DNA from: Caldilineaceae bacterium
Lineage (GTDB): Bacteria; Chloroflexota; Anaerolineae; Caldilineales; Caldilineaceae
Assembly: GCA_019637645.1 (NCBI GenBank)
Contig: JAHBVH010000001.1
Span: forward strand, 149,683-213,682
Reading direction: 5' to 3'
Length of the DNA stretch: 64,000 nucleotides
Shown here: one piece after another, positions 53,400-61,612 of the stretch
How positions within the stretch are numbered: position 1 is the stretch's first letter
How the letters are laid out: each line of letters starts with the position of its first letter
Notes under the pieces: generated by a model
Told to the model about the DNA's origin: nothing
Database searches by the model: none
The model's input: only the letters and a program-made list of their open reading frames with translations
Translations under genes and position numbers: made by a program

Positions 53400-53438
53400 A
53401 ATTGACAATTGACAATGGTTAATTGTCAATTGTCAATT
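53400..53438 (+). promoter_or_regulatory. Intercistronic hairpin between SBP and permease genes
   Basis: AATTGACAATTGACAAT (53400-53416), loop GGTTA, and the exact complement (53422-53438). The 17-bp A/T-rich stem starts 7 nt after the SBP stop. Without a T tract it is more likely an mRNA-stabilising or attenuating element, common after binding-protein genes. Confidence 0.7.
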
Positions 53439-53463
53439 ATGCACATAACGGAAGAGGTATGGC

Positions 53464-54432
53464 ATGGGACAATACATCCTGCGGCGGCTGCTGTTGATTC
53501 CGATTTTGCTCCTGGGCATTACGGCGATTGACTTTATCTTTATCAATATGGCACCCGGTGATCCGATCACGGCCATGCTTGATCCAGCCGAGATGCGCAT
53601 GATGACGCAAGCGGATATTGACCGCCGCCGCGCGGCGCTAGGGCTAGATCAGCCGGTACTGGTGCGCTACTTCCTTTGGCTCAAAGAGCTTTCCACTGGC
53701 AACTTGGGCCATTCCTACATCAAAGCCCAGCCAGTCTCACGCTTGATGATCGATGGGATCAAAAACACCATCTTGTTGATGGGCTTGTCGCTGGTGGTCA
53801 CGACCATGGTGGGGGTGGCGCTGGGGATTATTTCCGCGCTCAAACCCTACTCTTGGGTAGACTATACCCTAACCGCCCTTTCCTTTTCGGGCGTTGCCAT
53901 GCCCAGTTTTTTCTTTGCGTTAATTTTGATCTTTCTTGGCGCGCTCAAGTTGGGCTGGTTTCCCACCTCGGGCTTGATCACCCCTGGCGTCCCCTATTCG
54001 CTGATGGATCAATTGCGGCACATGGTGCTGCCGCTCATTGCCCTGTCGATTGGTGGGACTGCCAGCCTCCTGCGCTATACCCGTTCGAGTATGTTAGAAG
54101 TGTTGCAGGAAGAATATATTACCACGGCGCGCGCCAAGGGCCTTTCGACGGCGATGATCAATGTACGGCATGCGTTTAAGAACGCGGCTTTGCCGATTAT
54201 CACCATTCTGGGGTTACAAATTCCCGGGCTCTTTGGTGGTGCCGTGATTATCGAAACCATCTTTAGCATTCCTGGCATTGGCTCGACCATGGTAGAAGCC
54301 ATGGGCAAGAGTGATTATCCCGTGATGATGGGCGGCATCCTGCTCTCTGGCATCACTGTCCTCTTTAGCAATCTGCTGGCCGATGTCGCCTATGCCTTTG
54401 CCGATCCGCGCATTGCACTAAGTGGGGAGTAA
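53464..54432 (+). CDS. ABC transporter permease, DppB/OppB type
   Basis: 322 aa, six membrane helices. Starts MGQYILRRLLLIPILLLGI as DppB proteins do; VRYFLWLKELSTGNLGHSY and the EAA loop EYITTARAKGLSTAMINVRH, then AFKNAALPI for contact with the ATPase. Forms the channel with the DppC-type protein. Only 3 nt separate it from that gene. Confidence 0.94.
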   Translation: MGQYILRRLLLIPILLLGITAIDFIFINMAPGDPITAMLDPAEMRMMTQADIDRRRAALGLDQPVLVRYFLWLKELSTGNLGHSYIKAQPVSRLMIDGIKNTILLMGLSLVVTTMVGVALGIISALKPYSWVDYTLTALSFSGVAMPSFFFALILIFLGALKLGWFPTSGLITPGVPYSLMDQLRHMVLPLIALSIGGTASLLRYTRSSMLEVLQEEYITTARAKGLSTAMINVRHAFKNAALPIITILGLQIPGLFGGAVIIETIFSIPGIGSTMVEAMGKSDYPVMMGGILLSGITVLFSNLLADVAYAFADPRIALSGE

Positions 54433-54435
54433 CCC

Positions 54436-55356
54436 ATGGCTGAACAGCGTCGCGAATTGAGCGCGATTGGACCTACCTCTGTTTCTTTACAATTGGCCGC
54501 GACCAGCCAGGTCGAAACGCCTTGGCAGCGTACCTGGCGGCGTTTTCGTCGGCATAAGCTCGCCATTGTCGGGTTGATCTTTATTGCGATCATCATCTTT
54601 ATGGGGATCTTTGCCCCAGTGGTTGCCCCGCTTGATCCGCTCAAGACCAGCTTGATCGATTCCTTGGTGCCTCCCAATGCTACCTATTGGCTGGGCACTG
54701 ATCCGGTTGGCCGGGATATCTGGAGCCGCACGGTCTATGCAATTCGGGTGTCGCTTTCGGTCGGCATTGTGGCGGTCGGCATTTCATTGATCATTGCCTT
54801 AGTGTTGGGCACGATCTCAGGCTACTACGGCGGTAGCATCGATATGATCGTGATGCGGATGACCGATATTATCATGACCATCCCTAGCTTGGTCATTATC
54901 ATGGCGGTGGTCTCGATTTTGGGGCCAAGTATCTACAACGTCATGGCCGTGATTGGTGTCTTGGGCTGGACAGGCATGGCGCGCCTCCTACGCGCCCAGA
55001 TTCTATCCGTCCGTGAGCGGGATTTCATTCGGGCTGCCCAGAGCATTGGCGTCACCGACTGGCGGATTATGTTGCTCCATATTTTGCCTAATTCGCTGGC
55101 ACCGGTCTTGGTGGCCGCCACCTTTGGCGTCGCCGGCGCGATCCTAACGGAAGCGGCACTGAGCTTTCTCGGCTTTGGCGTGCTGCCGCCTACCCCCAGT
55201 TGGGGCAATATGCTCAACGCGGCCCGTTCGCTCAGTCGTCTCCAGGAGAATCCTTGGTTCTGGATGCCGCCCGGCGTCATGATCTTGCTCACCGTCCTGG
55301 CGATTAATTTTATCGGCGATGGCCTGCGGGATGCACTCGATCCCCGCACAAAGTAA
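54436..55356 (+). CDS. ABC transporter permease, DppC/OppC type
   Basis: 306 aa. Charged N-terminus (TWRRFRRHKLAIVGLIF), LGTDPVGRDIWSRTVYAIRV signature of DppC, EAA loop RDFIRAAQSIGVTDWRIMLL and the C-terminal INFIGDGLRDALDPR. The two ATPases usually encoded next (DppD/DppF) are absent, so the importer must share ATPases from elsewhere or they are encoded beyond the window. Confidence 0.94.
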   Translation: MAEQRRELSAIGPTSVSLQLAATSQVETPWQRTWRRFRRHKLAIVGLIFIAIIIFMGIFAPVVAPLDPLKTSLIDSLVPPNATYWLGTDPVGRDIWSRTVYAIRVSLSVGIVAVGISLIIALVLGTISGYYGGSIDMIVMRMTDIIMTIPSLVIIMAVVSILGPSIYNVMAVIGVLGWTGMARLLRAQILSVRERDFIRAAQSIGVTDWRIMLLHILPNSLAPVLVAATFGVAGAILTEAALSFLGFGVLPPTPSWGNMLNAARSLSRLQENPWFWMPPGVMILLTVLAINFIGDGLRDALDPRTK

Positions 55357-55381
55357 TTCAAACCGAAAATGTGGGTATGAT

Positions 55382-55416
55382 AAACCTGACAGGTTTTCAA
55401 AACCTGTCAGGTTTCG
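55382..55416. repeat. R1-type inner hairpin, A:T closing variant
   Basis: AACCTGACAGGTTTT / AAAACCTGTCAGGTT. The G:C closing pair of other copies is A:T here on both sides. Lies between the permease and dehydrogenase genes. Confidence 0.85.
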
Positions 55417-55450
55417 CGGCCTAGCTATCTTTCGCAAAGGAGCGCAACCC

Positions 55451-56437
55451 ATGAAAGCGCTTGTTCTGACCGGCCCCCGTGACCTTACCTTGCAAGACTT
55501 GCCGATCCCTACCCCTGGACCAGGGGAAGTCTTGGTACGTCATGTGACAACTGCCATTAGCACAGGCAGCGAAGTCATGCGCTATCTGGCTGGGGCCGGG
55601 CCTAATATTGGTTATCTAGGCGCTGGCTTTGTCGAAGCTGTCGGCCCTGGGGTGGATACGTTGCAAGTTGGCGACCGAGTACGTACCAGCGGGCCGCATC
55701 ATGAATATGTCTTGACCCCGGTTGCGGGTGCCTTGCCCATCCCCGCGGGGCTCTCTTTTGATCAGGCCGCCTATGCCTATTTGCCCACCTTGGTGCTCCA
55801 TGCCCTGCGCCTGTGTGACTATCGGCTGGGCGAAACCGCCTGCGTCGTCGGGCAAGGTGTTGTCGGGCTGATGGGCAGTGCCTTAGCGACTGCCCTCAGT
55901 ATTCCCTTGGTTGTGTTGGACACCGATGCTGCACGCTTGGCAACCGCGCAGCAGATGGGGGTTCAGCATGCGCTGAATCCCTTGGCCGCGGACTTTGCGA
56001 CAACCTTGGCGGCCATTGTGGGTGATAAAGGGATTGATGTCACCATTGACGCGACCGGCAGCTATCATGGGCTGGTCCAGGCCATGGAATTGACGCGGCG
56101 TTGGGGACGGGTGGCAATTCTGGGCATCTACCGGCCCGATCCGCCTGATCCTGCCATGGCGGCGCGCCTGCACCAAGCCTACCTGAAGAATTTTCACAGC
56201 AAAGAGCTGCACTTGGTGGGCTGTTCCAACGACCCTGCCGAGAGCTACCCCGCGCATATTTGGCGCTTTAGCCTCCATGACAACACCCGCCAAAGTCTGG
56301 ATCTATTGGGGCAGGGCAAATTTACCCTAGCACCCGCAATTACCCATCGCTTCATCCCCGAAGACGGCCCCGGCCTCTATACGCGTCTGCAACAACGCGA
56401 AGCTGGCTTCCTTGGGGCCGTGTATGAGTGGAACTAA
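55451..56437 (+). CDS. MDR-family (alcohol dehydrogenase-like) oxidoreductase lacking zinc ligands
   Basis: 328 aa. GroES-like N-terminal domain and NAD(P)-binding VVGQGVVGLMGSALATAL. The usual catalytic Cys after the first strand is replaced (TAISTGSEVM), and the four-Cys structural zinc lobe is missing, as in zinc-independent or BchC/threonine-dehydrogenase-like members. IDVTIDATGSYHGL and GRVAILGIYRPDPP are family segments. Acts on a sugar or alcohol intermediate, by context. ATG at 55451 follows AAAGGAG; the longer frame crosses an R1 repeat. Confidence 0.88.
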   Translation: MKALVLTGPRDLTLQDLPIPTPGPGEVLVRHVTTAISTGSEVMRYLAGAGPNIGYLGAGFVEAVGPGVDTLQVGDRVRTSGPHHEYVLTPVAGALPIPAGLSFDQAAYAYLPTLVLHALRLCDYRLGETACVVGQGVVGLMGSALATALSIPLVVLDTDAARLATAQQMGVQHALNPLAADFATTLAAIVGDKGIDVTIDATGSYHGLVQAMELTRRWGRVAILGIYRPDPPDPAMAARLHQAYLKNFHSKELHLVGCSNDPAESYPAHIWRFSLHDNTRQSLDLLGQGKFTLAPAITHRFIPEDGPGLYTRLQQREAGFLGAVYEWN

Positions 56438-56466
56438 CCCTATCTTTATCACCAAAGGAGTCCGCA

Positions 56467-57162
56467 GTGGATCGCACGCCTTATATTGAAACATTCGATC
56501 ATGGTCCAGGTGGCTGGTGTGCCTGGGGAACAGGCTCTCATGTGCCCGAGTTGAAGGATGGCGTTTTGATCACGCGTGGGCCCTGGCGCGTCGATCCTAA
56601 CCACAGCGCGCCGGGGGCCGGTTATTTACACCTGCTCACCTATCTCTACACCCACCAGCAGCATTACACCGAAGCCTTTGCCGAAGCGGTGGGGGTCAAT
56701 CGCTTTCTGGCGGATAACAAAGATCGCGATCTCACCAACGCGACCATGACTGTGCGGCTGCGGGGCAATGTCGATCTGAAAGGGGCCAAGCTCACGCTAT
56801 GGGTGCAGGCCGATGTGGGTGACACGCGCCCAAACTTTGTCCTGACGGGACAGTCTTTAGAAGTAACGCCTGATTGGAGTGAGCAGACCCTGTATCTCAG
56901 TGATGATCCGGCCCAGTGGCTCTGTGTGGGAGGCCGCCATGATCTGACCAAATTCTATGGTTATGGTGATATTCGCGACGCGCTCAAGGATGTCAACTGT
57001 GATCTGATCATTGTCCTCTTTCCCCTGGATGTCGTCCCCATCGGTATCCCCTACGAAGACAAAGATCGCCTGCGCACCCATCGGGACTATGAGCCAGACT
57101 ATGCCTACTTACCCAATGGGGTGATTGAGTTCGATACGATCAAGATTGAGTATCCGGCTTAA
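56467..57162 (+). CDS. Jelly-roll-like (laminin B / CBM-type) protein
   Basis: 231 aa, GTG start with AAAGGAG 7 nt upstream. Opens IETFDHGPGGWCAWGTGSH and continues with beta-rich segments (ATMTVRLRGNVDLKGAKLTL, WVQADVGDTRPNFVLT, WSEQTLYLSDDPAQWLCVGG), a layout seen in laminin-B-type or carbohydrate-binding beta sandwiches. No signal peptide, so it acts inside the cell or is part of an enzyme complex. The opening resembles the fragment at 17191. Function unknown. Confidence 0.65.
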   Translation: MDRTPYIETFDHGPGGWCAWGTGSHVPELKDGVLITRGPWRVDPNHSAPGAGYLHLLTYLYTHQQHYTEAFAEAVGVNRFLADNKDRDLTNATMTVRLRGNVDLKGAKLTLWVQADVGDTRPNFVLTGQSLEVTPDWSEQTLYLSDDPAQWLCVGGRHDLTKFYGYGDIRDALKDVNCDLIIVLFPLDVVPIGIPYEDKDRLRTHRDYEPDYAYLPNGVIEFDTIKIEYPA

Positions 57163-57252
57163 AGCGAAAACCAAGAGACCGTCCCTAAGGACAGCCGCGC
57201 CTCCCCGCGCCGAAGCGAATGGGGGATATGGTCGTCGTTACCCAACTTTTTC

Positions 57253-57306
57253 GCATTGATGTGTCAGCAGGCCGGGCTTTTCAGGCGGCCGTTGACACAT
57301 CAATGC
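57253..57306. promoter_or_regulatory. Perfect 14-bp inverted repeat upstream of the second BNR gene
   Basis: GCATTGATGTGTCA (57253-57266) and TGACACATCAATGC (57293-57306), 26-bp spacer containing GGCC...GGCC. It ends 30 bp before the GTG start. It could be a repressor operator or a leader hairpin; no T tract follows. Confidence 0.6.
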
Positions 57307-57335
57307 AAGCAACTTGTTTATGCAAAGGAGCAGCC

Positions 57336-58361
57336 GTGTCTACGTTAAGGCAAAGTCCGGCTTTGATAAGTAGTCCCCCTTGGCGCATCTCGACGCCAGA
57401 CCGTCGCCATTGGTTCCCCTGCCTTTTCTTTCTGGCGGATGGCAGCTTGCTAGAATTTAACTCCACCGTCGATGATGCGATTGAAGCCATCCGGCATGAA
57501 AAAGGTGCCGCTTGGCTTCGTTCGGTTGACGCGGGCCTCACTTGGCAGCCTTTTCCCATCCCAGCTCATCACGGCTTTCCCGTCCAATTGCGTGCTGGCC
57601 GGGTGCGTGTCTTTAGCTATATCCTGTGGCTACGTGAGGACGGCCAACTTTATGGGATGACCAGCGACTGGCAACCTGGGGACGCTGCTTGGTCCGAACC
57701 CAAACCATACCGCGTGAATATTCCGCCGCCACGGGTGCGGCCAGAAGGCGTGAGCGGCATGGTCTTGCATCGGTCGGTCTTGGGCGAACCCGACGGCACG
57801 CTCTTGGCAACGCTCTATGGTCATTTGGCAGGGCAGGAAAAATATAACGCCATGTTGATCCGCTCGCAAGATGAGGGCCAAAGCTGGGATTATGTCAGCA
57901 CGATCGCCTATGATCCCGAGCTCCCCGGGGAAGGCTTTTGCGAACCAGTGTTGGCGCGGGTAGCGGATGGCAGCTTGCTGGCGGTCATGCGCACGGGGGG
58001 CGGCTATGAACGCAAATACCCCATGTATCAGGCCCGTTCGCTCGACAATGGGCAAAGCTGGAGCGCGCCGGAAAATCTGGGCGTCTACAGTGTCGATCCC
58101 GAGCTTTGCCTCATGCAGAATGGGACGCTGGCCTGTAGCTTTGGCCGCCCAACCATGGACATCATGTTCAGCCTAGATGGCAGTGGTTATATCTGGGGCC
58201 AACCTACCACCATCTTTAGCGGGAGTAGCACCTGCTATAGCGGTCTGCGCGAGGTGGCACCCGGCAAGCTGTTGTTAGTCTACGATTCGAACCAAGCCGG
58301 TTCACCGTGGCAGGCGCATGACAACCAGATCAACGCGCGCTATATTGACGTTGCTCAGTAA
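57336..58361 (+). CDS. BNR/Asp-box propeller protein (sialidase-like)
   Basis: 341 aa, no signal peptide. Asp boxes: SVDAGLTWQP, SQDEGQSWDY, SLDNGQSWSA and SLDGSGYIW. GGYERKYPMYQARS and CFGRPTMD-type segments match the first BNR protein at FSTGRPGIGL, so the two are paralogues. GTG at 57336 with AAAGGAG upstream is chosen over an ATG at 57219, which would translate through the inverted repeat. Confidence 0.83.
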   Translation: MSTLRQSPALISSPPWRISTPDRRHWFPCLFFLADGSLLEFNSTVDDAIEAIRHEKGAAWLRSVDAGLTWQPFPIPAHHGFPVQLRAGRVRVFSYILWLREDGQLYGMTSDWQPGDAAWSEPKPYRVNIPPPRVRPEGVSGMVLHRSVLGEPDGTLLATLYGHLAGQEKYNAMLIRSQDEGQSWDYVSTIAYDPELPGEGFCEPVLARVADGSLLAVMRTGGGYERKYPMYQARSLDNGQSWSAPENLGVYSVDPELCLMQNGTLACSFGRPTMDIMFSLDGSGYIWGQPTTIFSGSSTCYSGLREVAPGKLLLVYDSNQAGSPWQAHDNQINARYIDVAQ

Positions 58362-58388
58362 TACCCATACCCACGAAGAGGCATCTCC

Positions 58389-60173
58389 ATGACCGCGCGC
58401 CCCTTTCTGCTCGCGACGACCATCGACTTTCCCGATGATTGTCTGCATATCCCCTTTACGCCGGACCTGCTGACTCAGCTGCTCGATCGTTTTCAGTGGC
58501 TCGGTGTCCAGCGGGTCTATTATAACTACTATGCGCTGGCTGGCATGTGGCAGATTTTTGCCCAAAGTTCCCCCAGCATACGCCAGACGTTGGCAACCTT
58601 GGGCGATCCCATGCCGCTCATCAGCCGCATGGTGCGCGAACGGGGGATGGAATTCTTCGCCATTATCAAACCCTATGAGACGGGTATGAGCAACGCCGTA
58701 CACCCGGCCAGCCCCCAAGCCGTAGCCAATCCAGGCTTGCCCTGTCTGAGCGGTGTCTACCCCGAGGTGGAAGCGTGGGTGAAGGCCCGCCCCGAGCTAC
58801 GGGTCCGTGTTCGTACCGGCGACCTTCCCGCTGGGATAGCCGATCTACCGATCACACGTATCCAACTCCGCCAGCGCGACATGACGCCCATCCGCATTCG
58901 GCCTGAGCACCTCGAAATCTGGACAAGCCCCGATAATCGCAGCTATCGCAAACAGGAACTCGCCTTCCAAGTCACTGAGGAGGTGATCCACGCGCCGCGT
59001 GCAGTCGTCGATATCTTTGGCAACCCTGTAACCAGCCTGGGCGATCCGATTCGTGTCTTGAATCTTACCGGCCTTCAGTTGCGCGATCCTTTTATCGCGG
59101 TGACGACCAACCTGGCTGACGACACCGGCACCTTCCGTAACACGGCGGTGGCAATGGTGCAAGCCTTTGGCCCGGACGACCGCCCCCTTCCCATTGTGGT
59201 CGGCAGCCACAAGGCCGTCTGGCGCCGACAGCGCGATTTCCGTAGCGATGATCTTGCCTTTGATGCTGGGATTGGCGATGCCTATGTCTGTCTCGATGTC
59301 AACAACCAGCAGCCACTCTGCCCCCATTGTCGCGAGCGGGGCATTGGGGACTGTACGGTCTCTACGCTCTTCCCCGATACCCCGCTTTGTCGGGATGGTG
59401 TGATCGCCTTTGCGCGCGGGCGTAACGAATATCTATCGGGCTCACTCTGCGAAGGCTACCCTGATGTACAAGCCTATTGGCTGGGCTGGATCAGCGACTG
59501 CCTCGCGGCCGGGGTGGATGGGGTGGATGTGCGCATCTCCAACCATTCATCATGGACCGACACGCCCGAACTTTATGGGTTTAATGAGCCAGTGCGCCAG
59601 GAATATGCGCGACGCTATGGGCGCGATCCGGCGCTGGAACGCTATGATCCGGAATTGCTAGGGGAGGTACGCGGCGATCTCTATGATAGCTTCTTGCGCG
59701 CGGCCAAGCAGCGGTTGGCCGCGGCGGGTAAGCAACTACATCTGCACTTGGAGTTTGAGTCATTTCGGCCCGACGCACCCCAAGCGCGTTGGCGGACACG
59801 CCCCGGTCATATTGCTTTTCACTGGCAACGTTGGCTGCGCGAAGGGTTGCCTGCCGAGGTGCAACTGATGGGCGCAGCCTGGACGCCCGAGCGCGCCCTG
59901 GCTGATCCGCTTGTCCAGACCATGCTCACCGCAGCCGCAGCTCACGCGATTCCGGCCCACCTGCGTCGCTATATGTGGTGGAGCCGCGATGGTAAAGCGC
60001 ATGCGGATAGCCTAGAGCAGGTCTACAATCAGTCCAACGTGGCGGGCTATAATCTCTATGAAACGGCCTCCTTCTACGATACGCAGCAGCTGGACGCCGC
60101 CGGTCGTCTGCAATTTCACCCAGGGATGGTCGAAGCGATCCGGGCGCGCTTAGAACAACTGGGGCTATGCTAA
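58389..60173 (+). CDS. Glycoside-hydrolase-like barrel protein with a cysteine cluster
   Basis: 594 aa, cytoplasmic. N-terminus (FLLATTIDFPDDCLHIPFTP, LLDRFQWLGVQRVYYNYYAL) and the C-terminal part (GWISDCLAAGVDGVDVRISN, FLRAAKQRLAAAGKQLHLHL, VAGYNLYETASFYD) suggest a (beta/alpha)8 glycosidase-like barrel interrupted by a beta domain (residues ~140-270). Between them LCPHCRERGIGDC (about 310-322) plus a further PDTPLC could bind a metal; the arrangement CxxC-x8-C is not a standard glycosidase feature. Catalytic acids cannot be assigned. RBS AAGAGG. Confidence 0.6.
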   Translation: MTARPFLLATTIDFPDDCLHIPFTPDLLTQLLDRFQWLGVQRVYYNYYALAGMWQIFAQSSPSIRQTLATLGDPMPLISRMVRERGMEFFAIIKPYETGMSNAVHPASPQAVANPGLPCLSGVYPEVEAWVKARPELRVRVRTGDLPAGIADLPITRIQLRQRDMTPIRIRPEHLEIWTSPDNRSYRKQELAFQVTEEVIHAPRAVVDIFGNPVTSLGDPIRVLNLTGLQLRDPFIAVTTNLADDTGTFRNTAVAMVQAFGPDDRPLPIVVGSHKAVWRRQRDFRSDDLAFDAGIGDAYVCLDVNNQQPLCPHCRERGIGDCTVSTLFPDTPLCRDGVIAFARGRNEYLSGSLCEGYPDVQAYWLGWISDCLAAGVDGVDVRISNHSSWTDTPELYGFNEPVRQEYARRYGRDPALERYDPELLGEVRGDLYDSFLRAAKQRLAAAGKQLHLHLEFESFRPDAPQARWRTRPGHIAFHWQRWLREGLPAEVQLMGAAWTPERALADPLVQTMLTAAAAHAIPAHLRRYMWWSRDGKAHADSLEQVYNQSNVAGYNLYETASFYDTQQLDAAGRLQFHPGMVEAIRARLEQLGLC

Positions 60174-60227
60174 AAGTTCTATATAATCAGTAAACCAAAG
60201 AGGGCTTACACGAGCTGAGCGTGTTGC

Positions 60228-60260
60228 TTAAACCTGTCAGGTTTGGCGCTGCGTAAGCCC
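60228..60260. repeat. R1 remnant
   Basis: ACCTGTCAGGTTTGGCG with GCGTAAGCCC, a half-copy of the palindrome between two plus-strand genes. The flanking GGGCTTAC (60203) and GTAAGCCC (60253) themselves form an inverted pair. Confidence 0.55.
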
Positions 60261-60290
60261 TCCATGCGCGTAACCAAAGGAAACAGACCT

Positions 60291-61418
60291 ATGCAGCATG
60301 GTATTCTATATAAGCGGCCTGGTCACTATGTCATTGGGCCAGTGCCGACTTTGCTCCCCGATGGCCGCTTAGCGGTGTTGGCCTTGGTTTCACCCTTTGC
60401 CGATCACTATGGCTTGGGGGAACGGGTTGTCCTCGTCTCGGATGATCAAGGGGAAACCTTTCGCCAGAGTGAGGATTCGACCATTCCCTTCACTTGGCCC
60501 GCCAGCCAACCGCGGGAATGTTATGATCGCTTTGCGGCCATCATGCCCGATGGCTCTTATGTAGCGGCAGGTACCGTGGGCTTTGAAGTCTGGCCGCGCG
60601 ACCGGCGTGCCGAAGGCGAGGCGTTGGGGCTTTCTGTGCGCGATCACCCGAATCTGCGCGGCGAAGAGGTTGTCGTCGGCCTGCCCAAGCTCTTTGTCCA
60701 ACGCTCGCGCGACCAAGGGCGCACTTGGACACGCCAGGAGTGGCATGTGCCCGGCTTTAGCTGGCTGACTGCTTTCCCACGCGCGGTGCAGCTGACCGAT
60801 GGGGCGATTCTGCTGCCGGTCTATGGCCGTAACCAAGACGGGACCCGCGGCCAAACTTTTATCTTTCGCGCGGATGCCGCCGGTGAGAATTGGCGACTGC
60901 TGCCAATGGCTTCTAGCATTGCCAGCGTGGACGGCGACGAAGTCGGCCTGATCGAGGTGACACCTGGGCGTGTGCTGGCGCTCATCCGTCATGCTGCGCG
61001 TGGCAAGCTGACGGATGGCTATTTGCTGGAGAGTTGGTCTGAGGATGGAGGCCGGAGCTGGTCACAGCCCCTTGCCACGACCATCAAAGGCTACCCGGCG
61101 CACATCTTGCGACTGCAAGATGGCCGCCTTCTCTGTGGCGTCACCTATCGCTGGGATCCCATGGGTATCCACGCCGTGTTAAGCAATGATAACGGGCGCA
61201 CCTGGGAAAGTGCCAAGACCATTGTCCTGCGCGACGATGGCGGCGCGGTCTCTACGCTGTGGCCTAACTTGGTGGGCCACGAACCGCGGCGCGGTGGCTC
61301 CGATCTGGGTTATCCCATCACGGTTCAGTTCCCTGATGGGTCGCTCTTTACCTGCTACTGGTTTACTGCACAGGATGGCATCACCCACGCCGCCTATACA
61401 CGTTGGCGCGTGGCGTGA
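60291..61418 (+). CDS. BNR/Asp-box propeller protein (sialidase-like)
   Basis: 375 aa, no signal peptide. Asp boxes: SDDQGETFRQ, SRDQGRTWTR, SEDGGRSWSQ and SNDNGRTWES, the most regular set of the four paralogues. LPVYGRNQDGTRGQTF and YPAHILRLQDGRLLCGVTYR are typical propeller blades. ATG at 60291 with AAAGGAAAC upstream; the upstream frame crosses the R1 remnant. Confidence 0.85.
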   Translation: MQHGILYKRPGHYVIGPVPTLLPDGRLAVLALVSPFADHYGLGERVVLVSDDQGETFRQSEDSTIPFTWPASQPRECYDRFAAIMPDGSYVAAGTVGFEVWPRDRRAEGEALGLSVRDHPNLRGEEVVVGLPKLFVQRSRDQGRTWTRQEWHVPGFSWLTAFPRAVQLTDGAILLPVYGRNQDGTRGQTFIFRADAAGENWRLLPMASSIASVDGDEVGLIEVTPGRVLALIRHAARGKLTDGYLLESWSEDGGRSWSQPLATTIKGYPAHILRLQDGRLLCGVTYRWDPMGIHAVLSNDNGRTWESAKTIVLRDDGGAVSTLWPNLVGHEPRRGGSDLGYPITVQFPDGSLFTCYWFTAQDGITHAAYTRWRVA

Positions 61419-61483
61419 GCTTGACTTGGTCATTAATGTAGGTTGTGCCATTGTCATCGCGAATTGGCGTCGACCAATCATCA

Positions 61484-61568
61484 TAGAAGTTACGCACTTG
61501 GCTGGGTAGCTAGAGACCTGCCAGGTTTAACAAACCTGGCAGGTCTGGTCTAAGTGCGTAACTTCTAC
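61484..61568. repeat. Nested palindromic repeat (family R1), best-preserved copy
   Basis: Perfect outer arms AGAAGTTACGCACTT / AAGTGCGTAACTTCT and perfect inner stem GACCTGCCAGGTTT / AAACCTGGCAGGTC. The A:T pair at the middle of the common stem is C:G here. Defines the full unit: outer 15 bp, ~14-bp single-stranded side, inner 14-bp hairpin. Confidence 0.93.
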
Positions 61569-61612
61569 ATCAATAAAGTAGAACCTAAGGTTGAGAAATA
61601 GAGAGAAAACGA

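Noticed and set aside
53400..53438. Rho-independent terminator
   Set aside because: No T tract after the stem, and the permease gene follows in the same direction; treated as an intercistronic hairpin.
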